The notes: generated by a model from the sequence alone, not told the origin. Positions 1 to 9,027 are shown, numbered from the stretch's first letter. The stretch: 64,000 nucleotides of DNA from Streptosporangium sp. NBC_01755 (GCF_035917995.1 NZ_CP109131.1:3224001-3288000), one strand, 5' to 3'. Numbers and translations are program-made.

Positions 1-142
1 CGACTTCGACTCATAGTTCAAGGCCGTCCGTCAACCGATAGGTTGACCTGTCCTTCACGATCATTGATTTCTCTAGAGAAGTGCCGCACCGTCAGAGGTG
101 GAACGTCGCAAAGACGGGCCTGGGCGCGGGGAAGGTGCACGG

Positions 143-373
143 ATGTCTTTCGACCGACATCTCGCAGAAATCGCCCGGGAGTTTCCCGACTGGACGATCT
201 GGCGGAGCGACGCGGGTAGGTGGTGGGCAACCCGCCACCACCCGCTGACCTCCGCCCAGCGTGATGTCGGCTGCGCGATGACCATCGACGCGGACGACCC
301 CGAGGGGCTGCGTGAGCAACTGCGCGCCCAGCGGGAACGTTCCGGCGAGGCGGAGCCTGGAACGGACACTTGA
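143..373 (+). CDS. small hypothetical protein, 76 aa
   Basis: A short protein opening MSFDRHLAEIAREFPDW, followed by a W-rich stretch (WTIWRSDAGRWWATR) and a charged C-terminus. The ATG at 143 follows a purine-rich GGGAAGG about 7 nt upstream, so I prefer it to an ATG at 98 that would add 15 low-complexity residues. There is no signal peptide or membrane segment. Such short W-rich proteins are common in Streptosporangiales and have no assigned role. A hairpin about 60 nt downstream could end the transcript. I do not recognise a function. The coding call rests on the ribosome site, the ordered composition of the first 50 residues and the downstream terminator. Confidence 0.6.
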   Translation: MSFDRHLAEIAREFPDWTIWRSDAGRWWATRHHPLTSAQRDVGCAMTIDADDPEGLREQLRAQRERSGEAEPGTDT

Positions 374-432
374 AGACCGCCCGGTGCCGGGGTGAGCGGA
401 TCCGATGCGGTCCCGGCGCCGGGCCCCCAATC

Positions 433-471
433 GCGGAAGCCCCCGACCCTATCGGGGGCGGGGGCTTCCGC
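433..471. terminator. hairpin terminator after the 76-aa gene
   Basis: A perfect 13-bp inverted repeat (arm GCGGAAGCCCCCG at 433-445, mate 459-471) around a 13-nt loop. A competing inner hairpin CCCCGA/TCGGGG can also form. There is no T-tract, as is usual for actinomycete hairpin terminators. Confidence 0.6.
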
Positions 472-624
472 TTGACCTCCGGGCGGCTCCGGGCTCCGAC
501 CACACCGCGAATCTCGCGGTCACGCACGCCGGCCTCCGGAACCACTCGGACCTGCTCACGATCTCCGCGGAGCCGCGGAACTCCACGGTCACACGCGCCG
601 ATCTCCGAGGCCGTACGGCCCCGC

Positions 625-1872
625 TCACACTCTCCGGGGCGGCAAGGCCTCACCGTCGGGGGCGGCGTACTTCCCCTCGTTCTTTCCCACGGCCGGGGCG
701 AGGTCGACATCGGTGTCGTCGTACACCTCGATCTCCTCGCCCGAACGGTCACCGGCATCCTTACCGGGGGCGTCGTCCACGATCACCCGTACGGAGTCCA
801 GGTCGAGTGAGGCGTCGAGGTCGAGTGAGGCATCGAGGTCGGCGTCTCGCGCGTCCTCCGATCCGGCGTACCCCGCCGTCACCTCGGCGTTGTCGGGCGC
901 GGCCTCCCGCGTCGCCTCGGGGGCGCTGGAGACACCGTCGACGGCCTCGTCGTCGACGGCCTCGGCGGGGACGGGAGCCGCCAGCGCGGGCTGGACGCGG
1001 GCAGGGGGCAGCACGGAGTCCTCGTCGATCAGGGGTCCCGAACTGCTCTCGCGGTGGAGCAGGTCGCCCAGGACGGCGCCCATCTCGTGCAGGCGGCGCA
1101 TGACCTCGTGGTGGGTGTCGGTGAGGTAGACGACCCGGCGGCCGGTGGTCTCGTCCAGGATGTTGGCACGCTGCTGGGCCGCCGACAGCGTGGAGTGCGC
1201 CTCGGTGTTGGCGGCGTTGACCGTCGCCCGCGCCTCCGCGTGGGCCGCGCTCAGCGTGGAGTCGGCCTCGGCACGGGCGTTCTCGACGGTCTGCTCCGCC
1301 TCCTTCCTCGCCGAGGTGACCATCCGGTCGGCCTCGGCACGGGCGCTGCGCAGGGTCTCCTCGGACTCGGCGCGGGCCGCGTTGACCGTCTCCTCCGCCT
1401 CCTTGCCGGCTTGGGAGAGCCTCTGCTCGGCGGTGGCGGTGGCCTCGGCGACCCTGCGCTCGGCCTCCTGCTGCGCGGCGTTCAGGATGGCCTCGGCCCG
1501 ATCCTGCGCGGAGGTGATCAGCCGCTCGGACTCGGCGGCGGAGTCGTTGCTGAGCTTGAGGGCCTCGGCCTCGGCGACCTGCCTCTTGGCGGTGGCCTCC
1601 TCCTCGCCCAGCTTCAGTATCTGGCTGAGCCGTTCGCCGAGCTCGTCGTAGTCCTGCGGGGCGTCCGAGAGCCTCCTGCGTGCCTCGGACAGCTCGACCC
1701 GGCCCTGCTCGGCCTGGTCGATCGCGCGCGCGAGCCGCTCCTCCAGATCGCGGATCTGGTGGCGGTGGCGGTCCATGTAGTCGTGAACCTGACGGCGGCT
1801 GTAACCGCGCATGACGACCTCGAACGAGTCCTCATGCATCAGGTCGGGAAAGCTCTCGTGCTGGTTTGTCAT
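625..1872 (-). CDS. DivIVA-like coiled-coil protein, 415 aa
   Basis: The N-terminus (about residues 15-50, SFEVVMRGYSRRQVHDYMD) has the DivIVA-type G-Y-x-x-x-x-V-x-x-Y pattern that starts membrane-curvature-sensing polar proteins. Residues 50-290 are a near-continuous coiled coil rich in A, E and R, with loosely repeated blocks of the type ARAEAD / SARKEAEQ. The last 130 residues are acidic and disordered. This layout resembles the Streptomyces polarisome and cytoskeleton coiled coils (DivIVA, Scy, FilP families), so a role in polar growth or cell-shape scaffolding is a reasonable inference. It is transcribed divergently from the gamma-carbonic-anhydrase gene across a 139-bp gap, and no clear Shine-Dalgarno precedes the ATG. 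The C-terminal tail holds a short repeat (LDASLDLD), visible as repeated DNA near 805-835. Confidence 0.8.
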   Translation of the reverse strand: MTNQHESFPDLMHEDSFEVVMRGYSRRQVHDYMDRHRHQIRDLEERLARAIDQAEQGRVELSEARRRLSDAPQDYDELGERLSQILKLGEEEATAKRQVAEAEALKLSNDSAAESERLITSAQDRAEAILNAAQQEAERRVAEATATAEQRLSQAGKEAEETVNAARAESEETLRSARAEADRMVTSARKEAEQTVENARAEADSTLSAAHAEARATVNAANTEAHSTLSAAQQRANILDETTGRRVVYLTDTHHEVMRRLHEMGAVLGDLLHRESSSGPLIDEDSVLPPARVQPALAAPVPAEAVDDEAVDGVSSAPEATREAAPDNAEVTAGYAGSEDARDADLDASLDLDASLDLDSVRVIVDDAPGKDAGDRSGEEIEVYDDTDVDLAPAVGKNEGKYAAPDGEALPPRRV

Positions 1873-2011
1873 GGCACTGCCCGTGGAGGTTGTGTGGTGG
1901 GAAAGGTGACGTCAGGAGACGACTGTCCTGCTTACTGCCCGACTCCGCAACCTGAACACGCCACCTGCTTGCCGAAATACCGGACAGAACGCCCCCTCTA
2001 ACATCGTCTCC

Positions 2012-2554
2012 ATGAACGCCATGCCATACATCGCCGCCCTCGACGGCGACGCGATCCCGCGGATTCATCCGGACGCCTACGTCGCCCCCGGAGCGGTGGT
2101 CGTCGGGAGGGTCCGGCTGGGCCGCGCCGCGAACGTCTGGTACGGCTCGGTCCTCCGCGGTGACGACGAGGACATCGAGGTAGCGGAGGAGTGCAACATC
2201 CAGGACCTGTGCTGCCTGCACTCCGACCCGGGCGAGCCGGCCGTGCTGGAGCCCCGGGTGAGCCTCGGGCACAAGGCCATGGTGCACGGGGCCCATGTGG
2301 AGACCGGCGCGCTCGTCGGCATCGGCGCGATCGTGCTGGGCGGCGCCAGGATCGGCGCGGGGTCACTGATCGCGGCCGGCGCCCTGGTGGCCCCCGGAAA
2401 GCGGATCCCGGCGGGTGTGCTCGTCGCGGGCGTCCCCGGGAAGATCGTCCGAGAACTCACGGACGACGACCGCGACTCCTTCGCCCGCACGTCGGCCGGC
2501 TACGTCGCCAGGGCCGCCCGCCACCGGGCCGCGGTCGCTCTCCCACCGGCCTGA
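2012..2554 (+). CDS. gamma-carbonic anhydrase family hexapeptide protein
   Basis: A 180-aa left-handed beta-helix protein. Hexapeptide-type repeats run from about residue 15 to 150 (for example VGIGAIVLGGARIGAGSLI). The three His that bind the metal in gamma carbonic anhydrases have counterparts here: one in DLCCLHSD and two in GHKAMVHG. Length and pattern match the YrdA/PaaY/CaiE branch rather than full-length Cam. Many members lack demonstrated carbonic anhydrase activity, so the enzymatic call is a family inference. It stands alone, divergent from the DivIVA-like gene. A second in-frame ATG at 2021 is an equally possible start. Confidence 0.88.
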   Translation: MNAMPYIAALDGDAIPRIHPDAYVAPGAVVVGRVRLGRAANVWYGSVLRGDDEDIEVAEECNIQDLCCLHSDPGEPAVLEPRVSLGHKAMVHGAHVETGALVGIGAIVLGGARIGAGSLIAAGALVAPGKRIPAGVLVAGVPGKIVRELTDDDRDSFARTSAGYVARAARHRAAVALPPA

Positions 2555-2664
2555 ACGCCTGCCTGCCGGAGGGGCCGGGAGAGCCTTACGATCGTGCGAG
2601 GCCCGCTTGGCGATCGCGGCGCCGGACACGACCTTGACCGAAGGGAGGCAGGGGCATCCCGCCC

Positions 2665-4044
2665 GTGGCGAAGGCCAGGGGCCCCGGCCCCGGAATACCG
2701 ATGACCGGCATGTGGCAGTGGGATGGGTTCGACGCCATCGAGCGCGACGTGCGGACCATGGTCGCCGATCATCGGTGGACGGGACTCCCGCCGCTCGCGC
2801 GAGCCCAGGCCATCGCCCAGCGCACGCTGGCCACCCCTGACGGCGGGCACTGGCTGTTCGGTGCCCACGCCCGGTGGTACCGCCAGGATCCCGCCGACGG
2901 CCGCTGGTACCTGACCGCGCCCCCCGCCGACCGGGGTTTCCGCACCGCGGCGCAGGTGATCCAGGTCACCTCGATGGTCCTGCCGCATCTGATCCCGACC
3001 GGCCCCGACTTCGCCGTCGACCGTGGGTCGGTCCAGGGGTTCGTCGGTCCCGACGTGCCCTACGAGATCACCGAACGGATCCGGGAACTGGTCATCGCCC
3101 AGCGAGGCAGGCGCAGGGAGGACTTCCCGCTCACCGAGCCGTTCACCCGGCTCTTCGCCGGGGAGGTGGCCAGCCCGGTCGCCGCGATCTGGGGAACGCT
3201 CATGTGGTGCGCCTACGCCCCCGCCTTCGACGGCAACGAGGTGCTGCTGTCGATGTTCGGGGAGTTCCTCGCCCGCCCGCTGCCCGGTGACGAGTGGGTC
3301 CGCTGGCTGCCGCCCACCTCACTGGGCGAGCTGGCCGCGCTGTACGGCGAGCGAGTCAGGGCGGGGCATCCGGAGGCGGGCCTGCGGCTGGTCGCGCTGA
3401 TGGCCGACACCGCCGCCGTGGTACGCGGCGACCCGAGGTTCGGGCCGCGTGCCGGCGCCCTGCTGGCCATGATCGAACCGCTGCTCCGCCGGGCCTGCCA
3501 GGATCCCGCCACCGCCCACCACGGCGACGAGGCGGTACGCCACGCGTGGATCTCGCGCTGCCCGCCCCACATGACGCTGCCCGACACCTCACCCGGCGAC
3601 CACTTCCAGCACGTGGTCTACGACCTGGTCCAGGCATTGGGGTTCCTCGCCCCGATGGGTGCCGATCCACGGGCGGTGGCCGCCTCACTGCTCGCCGCCG
3701 ACCTGGCGGCCTGCGCGCCGAGAATGGCCGACGGCCTCTACCCGTGGCTGGATCCCGAGCTGCGGCACATCCTCCACGTGGTGCTCACCGACGCCGCACA
3801 CCCGCTGCGGGGCTGCTGGCCGCGTTCGGGAGAGCTGCCTCCCGCGCTCCACCCGCCTGACCGGGCCTCGGCCGCGGCCCTGCTCGGCGCCGCCTACGCC
3901 ACCGGGCTCGCGTGGTGCCGTCTCACCGGGACCGAGATACCCGAGCGCGGTTTCGCGACGGCCTCGGCGGTCGTGCACCGGCTGACACACGAGCGGGACG
4001 ACCCCGTCCCCGGAGTATCGGGAACCTACCCCCGCCACTTCTGA
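2665..4044 (+). CDS. hypothetical protein, 459 aa
   Basis: A soluble protein of unknown function with many W, H and L residues. It opens with a domain around GMWQWDGFDAIERDVRTMVAD, then a region with repeated short helices. There are no transmembrane segments, nucleotide-binding loop or obvious catalytic motif. Codon use matches the neighbours and the frame is intact for over 450 codons, so it is a real gene. The GTG at 2665 has a good GGGAGG but 16 nt away; ATG at 2701 or 2710 are alternatives. The gene ends just before an AT-rich 120-bp stretch (4060-4145) that probably holds the promoter of the next small gene. Confidence 0.75.
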   Translation: MAKARGPGPGIPMTGMWQWDGFDAIERDVRTMVADHRWTGLPPLARAQAIAQRTLATPDGGHWLFGAHARWYRQDPADGRWYLTAPPADRGFRTAAQVIQVTSMVLPHLIPTGPDFAVDRGSVQGFVGPDVPYEITERIRELVIAQRGRRREDFPLTEPFTRLFAGEVASPVAAIWGTLMWCAYAPAFDGNEVLLSMFGEFLARPLPGDEWVRWLPPTSLGELAALYGERVRAGHPEAGLRLVALMADTAAVVRGDPRFGPRAGALLAMIEPLLRRACQDPATAHHGDEAVRHAWISRCPPHMTLPDTSPGDHFQHVVYDLVQALGFLAPMGADPRAVAASLLAADLAACAPRMADGLYPWLDPELRHILHVVLTDAAHPLRGCWPRSGELPPALHPPDRASAAALLGAAYATGLAWCRLTGTEIPERGFATASAVVHRLTHERDDPVPGVSGTYPRHF

Positions 4045-4279
4045 CACACGCCAGTATGCTTAAACCACAAATAGAGTTATTTCATCCTTACTCTCCCTAT
4101 ATCCTTCTAGGCCCCTACGCATCAGACAATTAGCTGAATTGTGATCTCGTAATCGGGAAATGATCCTCCTTGAGGGCGTGCCGGGCGGGGCGAGGAATGG
4201 TCCCGATGGGCCATGGGCACCGATGACCGTCCGCCGTAACCTCGAAGTGGGTGTGGGCTGCGGAAGGAAGGACGACGCG

Positions 4280-4441
4280 GTGGGGCACGACGACCTGGAC
4301 TCTAGAGTCCACGACCGTGTCGCGTTGGACGAGATCGCGCTCTATGCCGAGGTGCTGTCCGCCGTCGCCATCAGCGAACGGCCCCTCACCTTGGTGGAGC
4401 TCGACAACGCGCTCGGGTTGAGTGCTTCGGCTGTCTGCTGA
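4280..4441 (+). CDS. small conserved-type protein, 53 aa
   Basis: GTG at 4280 has an AGGAAGGA ribosome site about 9 nt upstream, which decides the start. The peptide is acidic, with DRVALDEIALYAEVLSAV followed by ISERPLTLVELDNALGL. The pattern (D-R-x-x-L-D-E-I-x-L, then P-L-x-x-x-E-I/L-D-x-x-L-G) is shared by many 50-65-aa actinomycete proteins, often near regulators, whose function is not established. It is followed within 30 nt by a perfect terminator hairpin, so it is probably monocistronic. The function is unknown; it may be a small helical adaptor. Confidence 0.65.
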   Translation: MGHDDLDSRVHDRVALDEIALYAEVLSAVAISERPLTLVELDNALGLSASAVC

Positions 4442-4471
4442 AGCCACGGTAAGAACCGTTTTCAAGACCCG

Positions 4472-4500
4472 GTCCCGGACCCCGTAACGGGGTCCGGGAC
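4472..4500. terminator. perfect 13-bp hairpin between convergent genes
   Basis: Arms GTCCCGGACCCCG (4472-4484) and CGGGGTCCGGGAC (4488-4500) flank a 3-nt loop TAA. It lies between the plus-strand 53-aa gene and the minus-strand csoR, so it can serve both directions. Confidence 0.75.
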
Positions 4501-4527
4501 GTGGTCGGAAAAATAGTCAGTGACTAG

Positions 4528-4809
4528 TCACGAACGGACGAGACGGGCGATCGCGGCCGACGCCTCCTTGACCTTCTCCTGCGCCTCCGGACCCCCGATG
4601 TTGATGGCGTCGGCGACGCAGTGACCGATGTGATCCTCAAGCAGGCCGAGTGCCACCGCCTGGAGCGCCCGCGTGGCGGCGGACACCTGGGTCAGCACGT
4701 CAATGCAGTAGGCGTCCTCTTCGACCATCCGCTGCAGACCTCTGATCTGCCCCTCGATCCGCCGTAACCGGGTCAGATAAGCCTGTTTGTCACCGCTATA
4801 CCCATGCAT
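4528..4809 (-). CDS. csoR: CsoR-family metal-sensing repressor
   Basis: A 93-aa all-helical DUF156 protein. The Cu(I) ligand triad of CsoR is visible: C35 (EDAYCIDVLTQ), H60 and C64 (LLEDHIGHC). The N-terminal helix LRRIEGQIRGLQRMVEED is the family signature. With Cu(I) bound, family members release operator DNA and derepress copper export genes. No copper ATPase or chaperone is in the window. The gene lies 18 nt after the glycosyltransferase on the same strand, so it is probably the last gene of that operon or has a promoter inside it. The C-H-C triad fits copper; CstR (C-x-C) or RcnR-type ligands are not seen. Confidence 0.92.
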   Translation of the reverse strand: MHGYSGDKQAYLTRLRRIEGQIRGLQRMVEEDAYCIDVLTQVSAATRALQAVALGLLEDHIGHCVADAINIGGPEAQEKVKEASAAIARLVRS

Positions 4810-4827
4810 GTGCCAACGGTACCCGTG

Positions 4828-5904
4828 TCAGGCGCAGCGGGATGTAGCCGCGATCAGTTTCTCCCAGCGGCCCGCCACCGAACCCGCCCCATGGGCCGCC
4901 GCGGCCTCCAGCGCCCCCGCCGCGAGCTCCCGCCGACGCCGCTCGTCGTCGATGAGCGCGAGCAGCGCGGACGCGTACGCCTCGATCTCGCCCTCCCCCT
5001 CGGCCACCAGGACCCCGCTCCGCCCGTCGGCCACGAACTCGCCCGCTCCCCGCGGGCTGTCGAACGCGATCACCGGCACCCCGCTGGCCATCGCCTCGAT
5101 CACGGTCATCCCGAGCATCTCCGTCCTGGAGGTGGTCGCCACGATCGAGGCCTTGGCGAACTCACCGGTCAGGTCGGAGGTGGTGCCCATGAAGTAGACG
5201 TGGTTGTGCAGGTCGAGGGCGCCGACGAGGGCTCGCAGGCGCTTCTCCTCGGGACCCCCGCCGTACAGGCGCAGCCGCCAGTCGGGGCGCTTGCCCGCGA
5301 CGACGGCGAACGCGCGGATCAACCGGTCGTGGGCCTTCGCCGGCACCAGGCGCCCGCCTGCGGCGACGATGCGGTTGTCCATCCGCGAGCGCGGCCACGG
5401 CCCGGCGGGCAGCGCGTCCGGGATCATGCCGACCTCGACGTTCCCGTCCAGCAGGCGGTCCCACTCCTGCCTGCTCGTCTCGGTGGCGGCGGCGACCGCG
5501 TCCAGGCGCGGATAGAGCTTCCTGATCGGCCCCGGCACGGGCGGGCGGCCCCACTCGCGGGCGACCCGCACGACGCCACGCGGCGCGTGCCTGGCCACCT
5601 GGACGCTCAGGCCGGGTCGGGTGCTGATGAGCACGTCGGCCTTCAGGCCCCGCAGCCGCCGCCAGAGGGCGACCTCGGTGCGCATCTGGCCCCGCGGGAG
5701 CAGGTGCCGCACCCCCGGCTGGGCGTCGACCACCCAGGACAGCTTCACCCCGGACGCCACCGGGAAGAACGGCTTCTCCCGCTGGCGGCGGACGCTGAGG
5801 ATCTCGACATCGTGACGTGCTGCCAGCTCTCCCGCGAGGTTGACCACCGAGCGAGTGTCACCGCGCATGCCGTAGACGGAGGGGACGAGCAGGCAGATCC
5901 TCAC
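4828..5904 (-). CDS. GT4-family glycosyltransferase
   Basis: A 358-aa GT-B enzyme. The N-terminal Rossmann half begins MRICLLVPSVYGMRGDTRSV with the glycine-rich acceptor loop. The C-terminal donor half carries the E-x7-E motif (EMLGMTVIE) followed by AMASGVPVIAF, typical of GT4 transferases using nucleotide sugars. The GTG start overlaps the stop of the upstream gene by 4 nt (GTGA), giving translational coupling. There is no signal peptide, so it acts on the cytoplasmic side, perhaps on teichoic-acid-like or other cell-surface glycans. The acceptor cannot be deduced. CsoR follows 18 nt downstream. Confidence 0.88.
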   Translation of the reverse strand: MRICLLVPSVYGMRGDTRSVVNLAGELAARHDVEILSVRRQREKPFFPVASGVKLSWVVDAQPGVRHLLPRGQMRTEVALWRRLRGLKADVLISTRPGLSVQVARHAPRGVVRVAREWGRPPVPGPIRKLYPRLDAVAAATETSRQEWDRLLDGNVEVGMIPDALPAGPWPRSRMDNRIVAAGGRLVPAKAHDRLIRAFAVVAGKRPDWRLRLYGGGPEEKRLRALVGALDLHNHVYFMGTTSDLTGEFAKASIVATTSRTEMLGMTVIEAMASGVPVIAFDSPRGAGEFVADGRSGVLVAEGEGEIEAYASALLALIDDERRRRELAAGALEAAAAHGAGSVAGRWEKLIAATSRCA

Positions 5905-6695
5905 CCGCCGACCTCGATCCTGAGCTCGTCGTCCGCCGTGTAGCAGGGTCGGATCGGTACCCCGTCGATCTGCGCGGCGGGATAGTGCAGACGACGGCGC
6001 TTGCCGTCGACGTCATCCAGCCGGGAACCCAGCCGGAGCGGTGTGTCCACGCCGCGCACCCGCAGTGAGGGTTCCCAGGTACCGGTCTGGTCGGGAGCCG
6101 CGGCGAGCACGTCGCAGAGCGAGAGCGCGGCGTGGAAGCGCACGCCCTGGACCGTTGCAATGGAGGTCAGCTCGGCGTCGGGCCGGCTGCGGCGCAGGGC
6201 GAGCCGCGCCTCGTGCCGGGCCTCGTCGTCGTCGAGGCCGGTGAAGGCCAGCAGCCCGGTGACCTCGAAGCGGCCCTCCCGAAACCATACGGAACGGACC
6301 TCCGCCGTCGGCCGGGCGTCGTCGATCTTCAAGGCCAGGAAGCCGTTACGGGTCCGGTAGGCGCGGTAGGCCAGCGTGCGGCGGCTCAGCGCGTACGCGT
6401 CCAGGTGGTCGAGGGAGAACCCGGGGTCGACGCTGCGCAGCCGCGTGCGCGCCGCACCCTGTTGCAGGTAGGTGTCCCAGCGGCCGGGCCCCAGCGCCAG
6501 CGGGGCGAGCGAGACCGCCAGTGCCGCCTCGCGTATCTGAACGCCCGGCGCTCCCAGCGGCACCCGGCTCTCGACCGCGGTGGCCCGGTTGCGCAGGACC
6601 AGTTCGGTGCCGTCGGCCAGCGGCTCGTCGACGGTCAGCCGAAGTGAGAGAACATCGGCCAGGGTAACCTCGGCATCGCTGACGACGACAGGCAT
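5901..6695 (-). CDS. glycosyltransferase-linked hypothetical protein, 264 aa
   Basis: A soluble, beta-rich protein. Residues 1-90 read like an immunoglobulin-like sandwich (VTLADVLSLRLTVDEPL), and two further similar segments follow. I see no catalytic motif. It is translationally coupled to the GT4 gene (4-nt overlap), which suggests a partner or glycan-binding role; beta-sandwich modules of this kind are fused to the C-terminus of some polymer glycosyltransferases such as TarS-like enzymes. The ATG at 6695 follows GGAGGGGG about 10 nt upstream; a TTG lies two codons earlier. The function is inferred only from context. Confidence 0.7.
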   Translation of the reverse strand: MPVVVSDAEVTLADVLSLRLTVDEPLADGTELVLRNRATAVESRVPLGAPGVQIREAALAVSLAPLALGPGRWDTYLQQGAARTRLRSVDPGFSLDHLDAYALSRRTLAYRAYRTRNGFLALKIDDARPTAEVRSVWFREGRFEVTGLLAFTGLDDDEARHEARLALRRSRPDAELTSIATVQGVRFHAALSLCDVLAAAPDQTGTWEPSLRVRGVDTPLRLGSRLDDVDGKRRRLHYPAAQIDGVPIRPCYTADDELRIEVGG

Positions 6696-6810
6696 CGTCA
6701 AGCCCCCTCCCCGTTGAATGAGCTACGCGACGTTGAGGTTACCGTGATTTGACCGTTATGTGAAAGGAAGGTTTTCGGACCTAACTTCCTTTTCCCGATA
6801 ACTTGACCGC

Positions 6811-6850
6811 ACGTCAGGTACGGCATGCGAAAAAATGCCGCACCTGACGT
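6811..6850 (-). terminator. terminator of the Fe-S oxidoreductase gene
   Basis: A 16-bp stem (6811-6826 with 6835-6850) and an 8-nt loop. On the minus strand the only irregularity is a G-U wobble, and the loop is U-rich. It starts 15 nt after the stop codon of the 720-aa gene. Confidence 0.75.
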
Positions 6851-6864
6851 TCAGACATCGGGTG

Positions 6865-9027
6865 TCAGGAAGCCTCGACGGGCTGGCCCTTGATCGACTT
6901 GATCAGCAGCTGGGAGACGTCGACGACCTCCAGCGTCTCCCTGGCCTCGCCCGTGTTCTTCTTCTCGTTGATCGAGTCACCGAGCATGACCAGGCAGAAC
7001 GGGCAGGCCGTGGAGATGGTGTCCGGGTCCGTCGTCAGCGCCTCGTCCACGCGCTCGGTGTTGATCCGCTTTCCGAGCCGCTCCTCCATCCACATCCGCG
7101 CGCCCCCCGCGCCGCAGCAGAAGCCGCGGTCCTTGTGACGGTGCATCTCCTGGGTCCGCACGCCGGGCACCTTCGCCATGATGTCGCGGGGCTGGGAGTA
7201 GACCTTGTTGTGGCGGCCGAGGAAGCACGGGTCGTGGTAGGTGATCTTCTCCTCGATCGGCGTGACCGGGACCAGCTTGCCCTCGTCCACGAGCTTGGCC
7301 AGCAGCTGGGTGTGGTGCACCACCTCGTAGGTGCCACCCAGCTGCGGGTATTCGTTGGCGAGGGTGTTGAAACAGTGCGGGCAGGTCGCGACGATCTTCT
7401 TGACCCCGGCCTCGTTCAGCGTCTCGATGTTCTGCTTGGCCAGCATGTCGAAGAGGAACTCCATGCCCAGGCGGCGGGCCGGGTCACCGGTGCACGCCTC
7501 CATCGGGCCGAGCACCGCGAACTTGACACCCGCGACGTGCAGCAGCTCCGCGACCGCCTTGGTGGTCTTCTTGGCCCGGTCCTCCAGCGCGCCGGCGCAG
7601 CCGACCCAGAACAGGTACTCGGTGTCCTCGGGCATCTTCTCGTCGATGAGCTGGACCTCGATCGGGTCGACCTCGCGGCTCGCGAGCTCCTCGATCCAGT
7701 CGGCCCGCTTCATCTCGGACATCCCCCACGGGTTGCCCTTGTTCTCCAGGTTCTTGACCATGACGCCGGCCTCGGAGGGGAAGTTGGACTCCACCATCAC
7801 CTGGTAGCGGCGCATGTCGAGGATGTGGTCGATGTGCTCGATGTCCACCGGGCACTGCTCGACGCAGGCGCCACAGTTGGTGCAGGACCACAGCACGTCG
7901 GGGTGGATGACACCGTCCTCGCCGACCAGCGGCTTCTCCAGCAGGGCCAGCACGTCCTCGTGCAGGTCGGCGCGCTGCTCCTCGGTGGCCATCAGGTACG
8001 GCGCGATCTTGAAGGCGTGGTCGCGCTGGTCCAGGATCAGCATCTTCGGCGACAGCGGCTTGTCGGTGTTCCACGCCGGGCACTGCGACTGGCAGCGGCC
8101 GCACTCGGTGCAGGTGTAGAAGTCGAGGAAGCCCTTCCAGGTGGTGTCCTCGATCTTGCCCCGGCCGAGCCTGTCACCGTCGAGGTCCTCGTCCTCGAAG
8201 TCGACGATCTTGCCGTCGATCCGCATCGGCTGGGCCGCGCCGTTGCCGTCCGGGCGTCGGGAGAAGGCCACGTTCATCGGCGCGGTGAAGATGTGCAGGT
8301 GCTTGGAGTTCACCACGATCACCAGGAACACCAGCATGACGCCGATGTGCAGGAGCAGGCCGACGTGCTCCAGCGCCTCGTTGGCCGCCTCTCCCAGCGG
8401 CCGCAGCAGCGCGGCCGTCGCGTCGGAGGCGAACGCCCCCGAGGCGTAGGGCAGGTTGCCGGTGTTGGCCGCCGCGCCACGGAAGAGGAACATCGTCCAG
8501 ATCACATTGAAGATCATGAAGAGGACGAGCCAGGCGCCGCCGAGGTGCGACCCGGAGAAGCGGGACTTGCGGCCCAGCTTCTTCGGAGCGTTCTTGACCC
8601 TGATGGTCGCGAAGGCGATGAGTCCCAGCAGGGCCGCGACCGCGATGAAGTCCTGCAGGAAACCCAGGATCGGCCACGTCCCGATGAGGGGGATGTGGAA
8701 GTCGGGGGTCCCGGTGACGGCCCCCTGGATCAGCGAGCCGTACGCCTCCAGATAGACGGTCGCCAGGATGAAGAACGCCCACATGACAAAGAAGTGCGCG
8801 ACGCCCGACGCGGTCCACTTCAGCAGCTTCCGCTGCCCGAAGACCTCGACCAGCTGAGCCTTGATCTCCTCGCCGAGGTTGTTCTTCGCGTACTCGACGC
8901 GCTCGGGCGCGCCCGGCCCGATGGTGGCGAGCTTGTACAAGAACAACACGCGGCGCGCGGCAAGCGCGAGCGCCACGGCTGTCATGACCAGCCCGATTAT
9001 CGCTACCCAGAGCACGGGTCCTCCCAC
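6865..9027 (-). CDS. membrane Fe-S oxidoreductase (EtfD/HdrD-like)
   Basis: A 720-aa protein. The N-terminal 240 residues hold about six membrane helices of the nitrate-reductase-gamma type. A ferredoxin-like section follows with two 4Fe-4S motifs (CTECGRCQSQCP and CTNCGACVEQCP). The C-terminus has two cysteine-rich CCG domains, the second ending CCGAGGARMW, as in HdrD/GlpC. This architecture matches Rv0338c of Mycobacterium tuberculosis (EtfD), which passes electrons from ETF, and hence acyl-CoA dehydrogenases, into the menaquinone pool. That role is inferred by homology. GTG at 9027 and GTG at 9015 are both possible starts; a GGGAGGA lies between them. It is monocistronic with its own terminator. 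Confidence 0.88.
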   Translation of the reverse strand: MGGPVLWVAIIGLVMTAVALALAARRVLFLYKLATIGPGAPERVEYAKNNLGEEIKAQLVEVFGQRKLLKWTASGVAHFFVMWAFFILATVYLEAYGSLIQGAVTGTPDFHIPLIGTWPILGFLQDFIAVAALLGLIAFATIRVKNAPKKLGRKSRFSGSHLGGAWLVLFMIFNVIWTMFLFRGAAANTGNLPYASGAFASDATAALLRPLGEAANEALEHVGLLLHIGVMLVFLVIVVNSKHLHIFTAPMNVAFSRRPDGNGAAQPMRIDGKIVDFEDEDLDGDRLGRGKIEDTTWKGFLDFYTCTECGRCQSQCPAWNTDKPLSPKMLILDQRDHAFKIAPYLMATEEQRADLHEDVLALLEKPLVGEDGVIHPDVLWSCTNCGACVEQCPVDIEHIDHILDMRRYQVMVESNFPSEAGVMVKNLENKGNPWGMSEMKRADWIEELASREVDPIEVQLIDEKMPEDTEYLFWVGCAGALEDRAKKTTKAVAELLHVAGVKFAVLGPMEACTGDPARRLGMEFLFDMLAKQNIETLNEAGVKKIVATCPHCFNTLANEYPQLGGTYEVVHHTQLLAKLVDEGKLVPVTPIEEKITYHDPCFLGRHNKVYSQPRDIMAKVPGVRTQEMHRHKDRGFCCGAGGARMWMEERLGKRINTERVDEALTTDPDTISTACPFCLVMLGDSINEKKNTGEARETLEVVDVSQLLIKSIKGQPVEAS

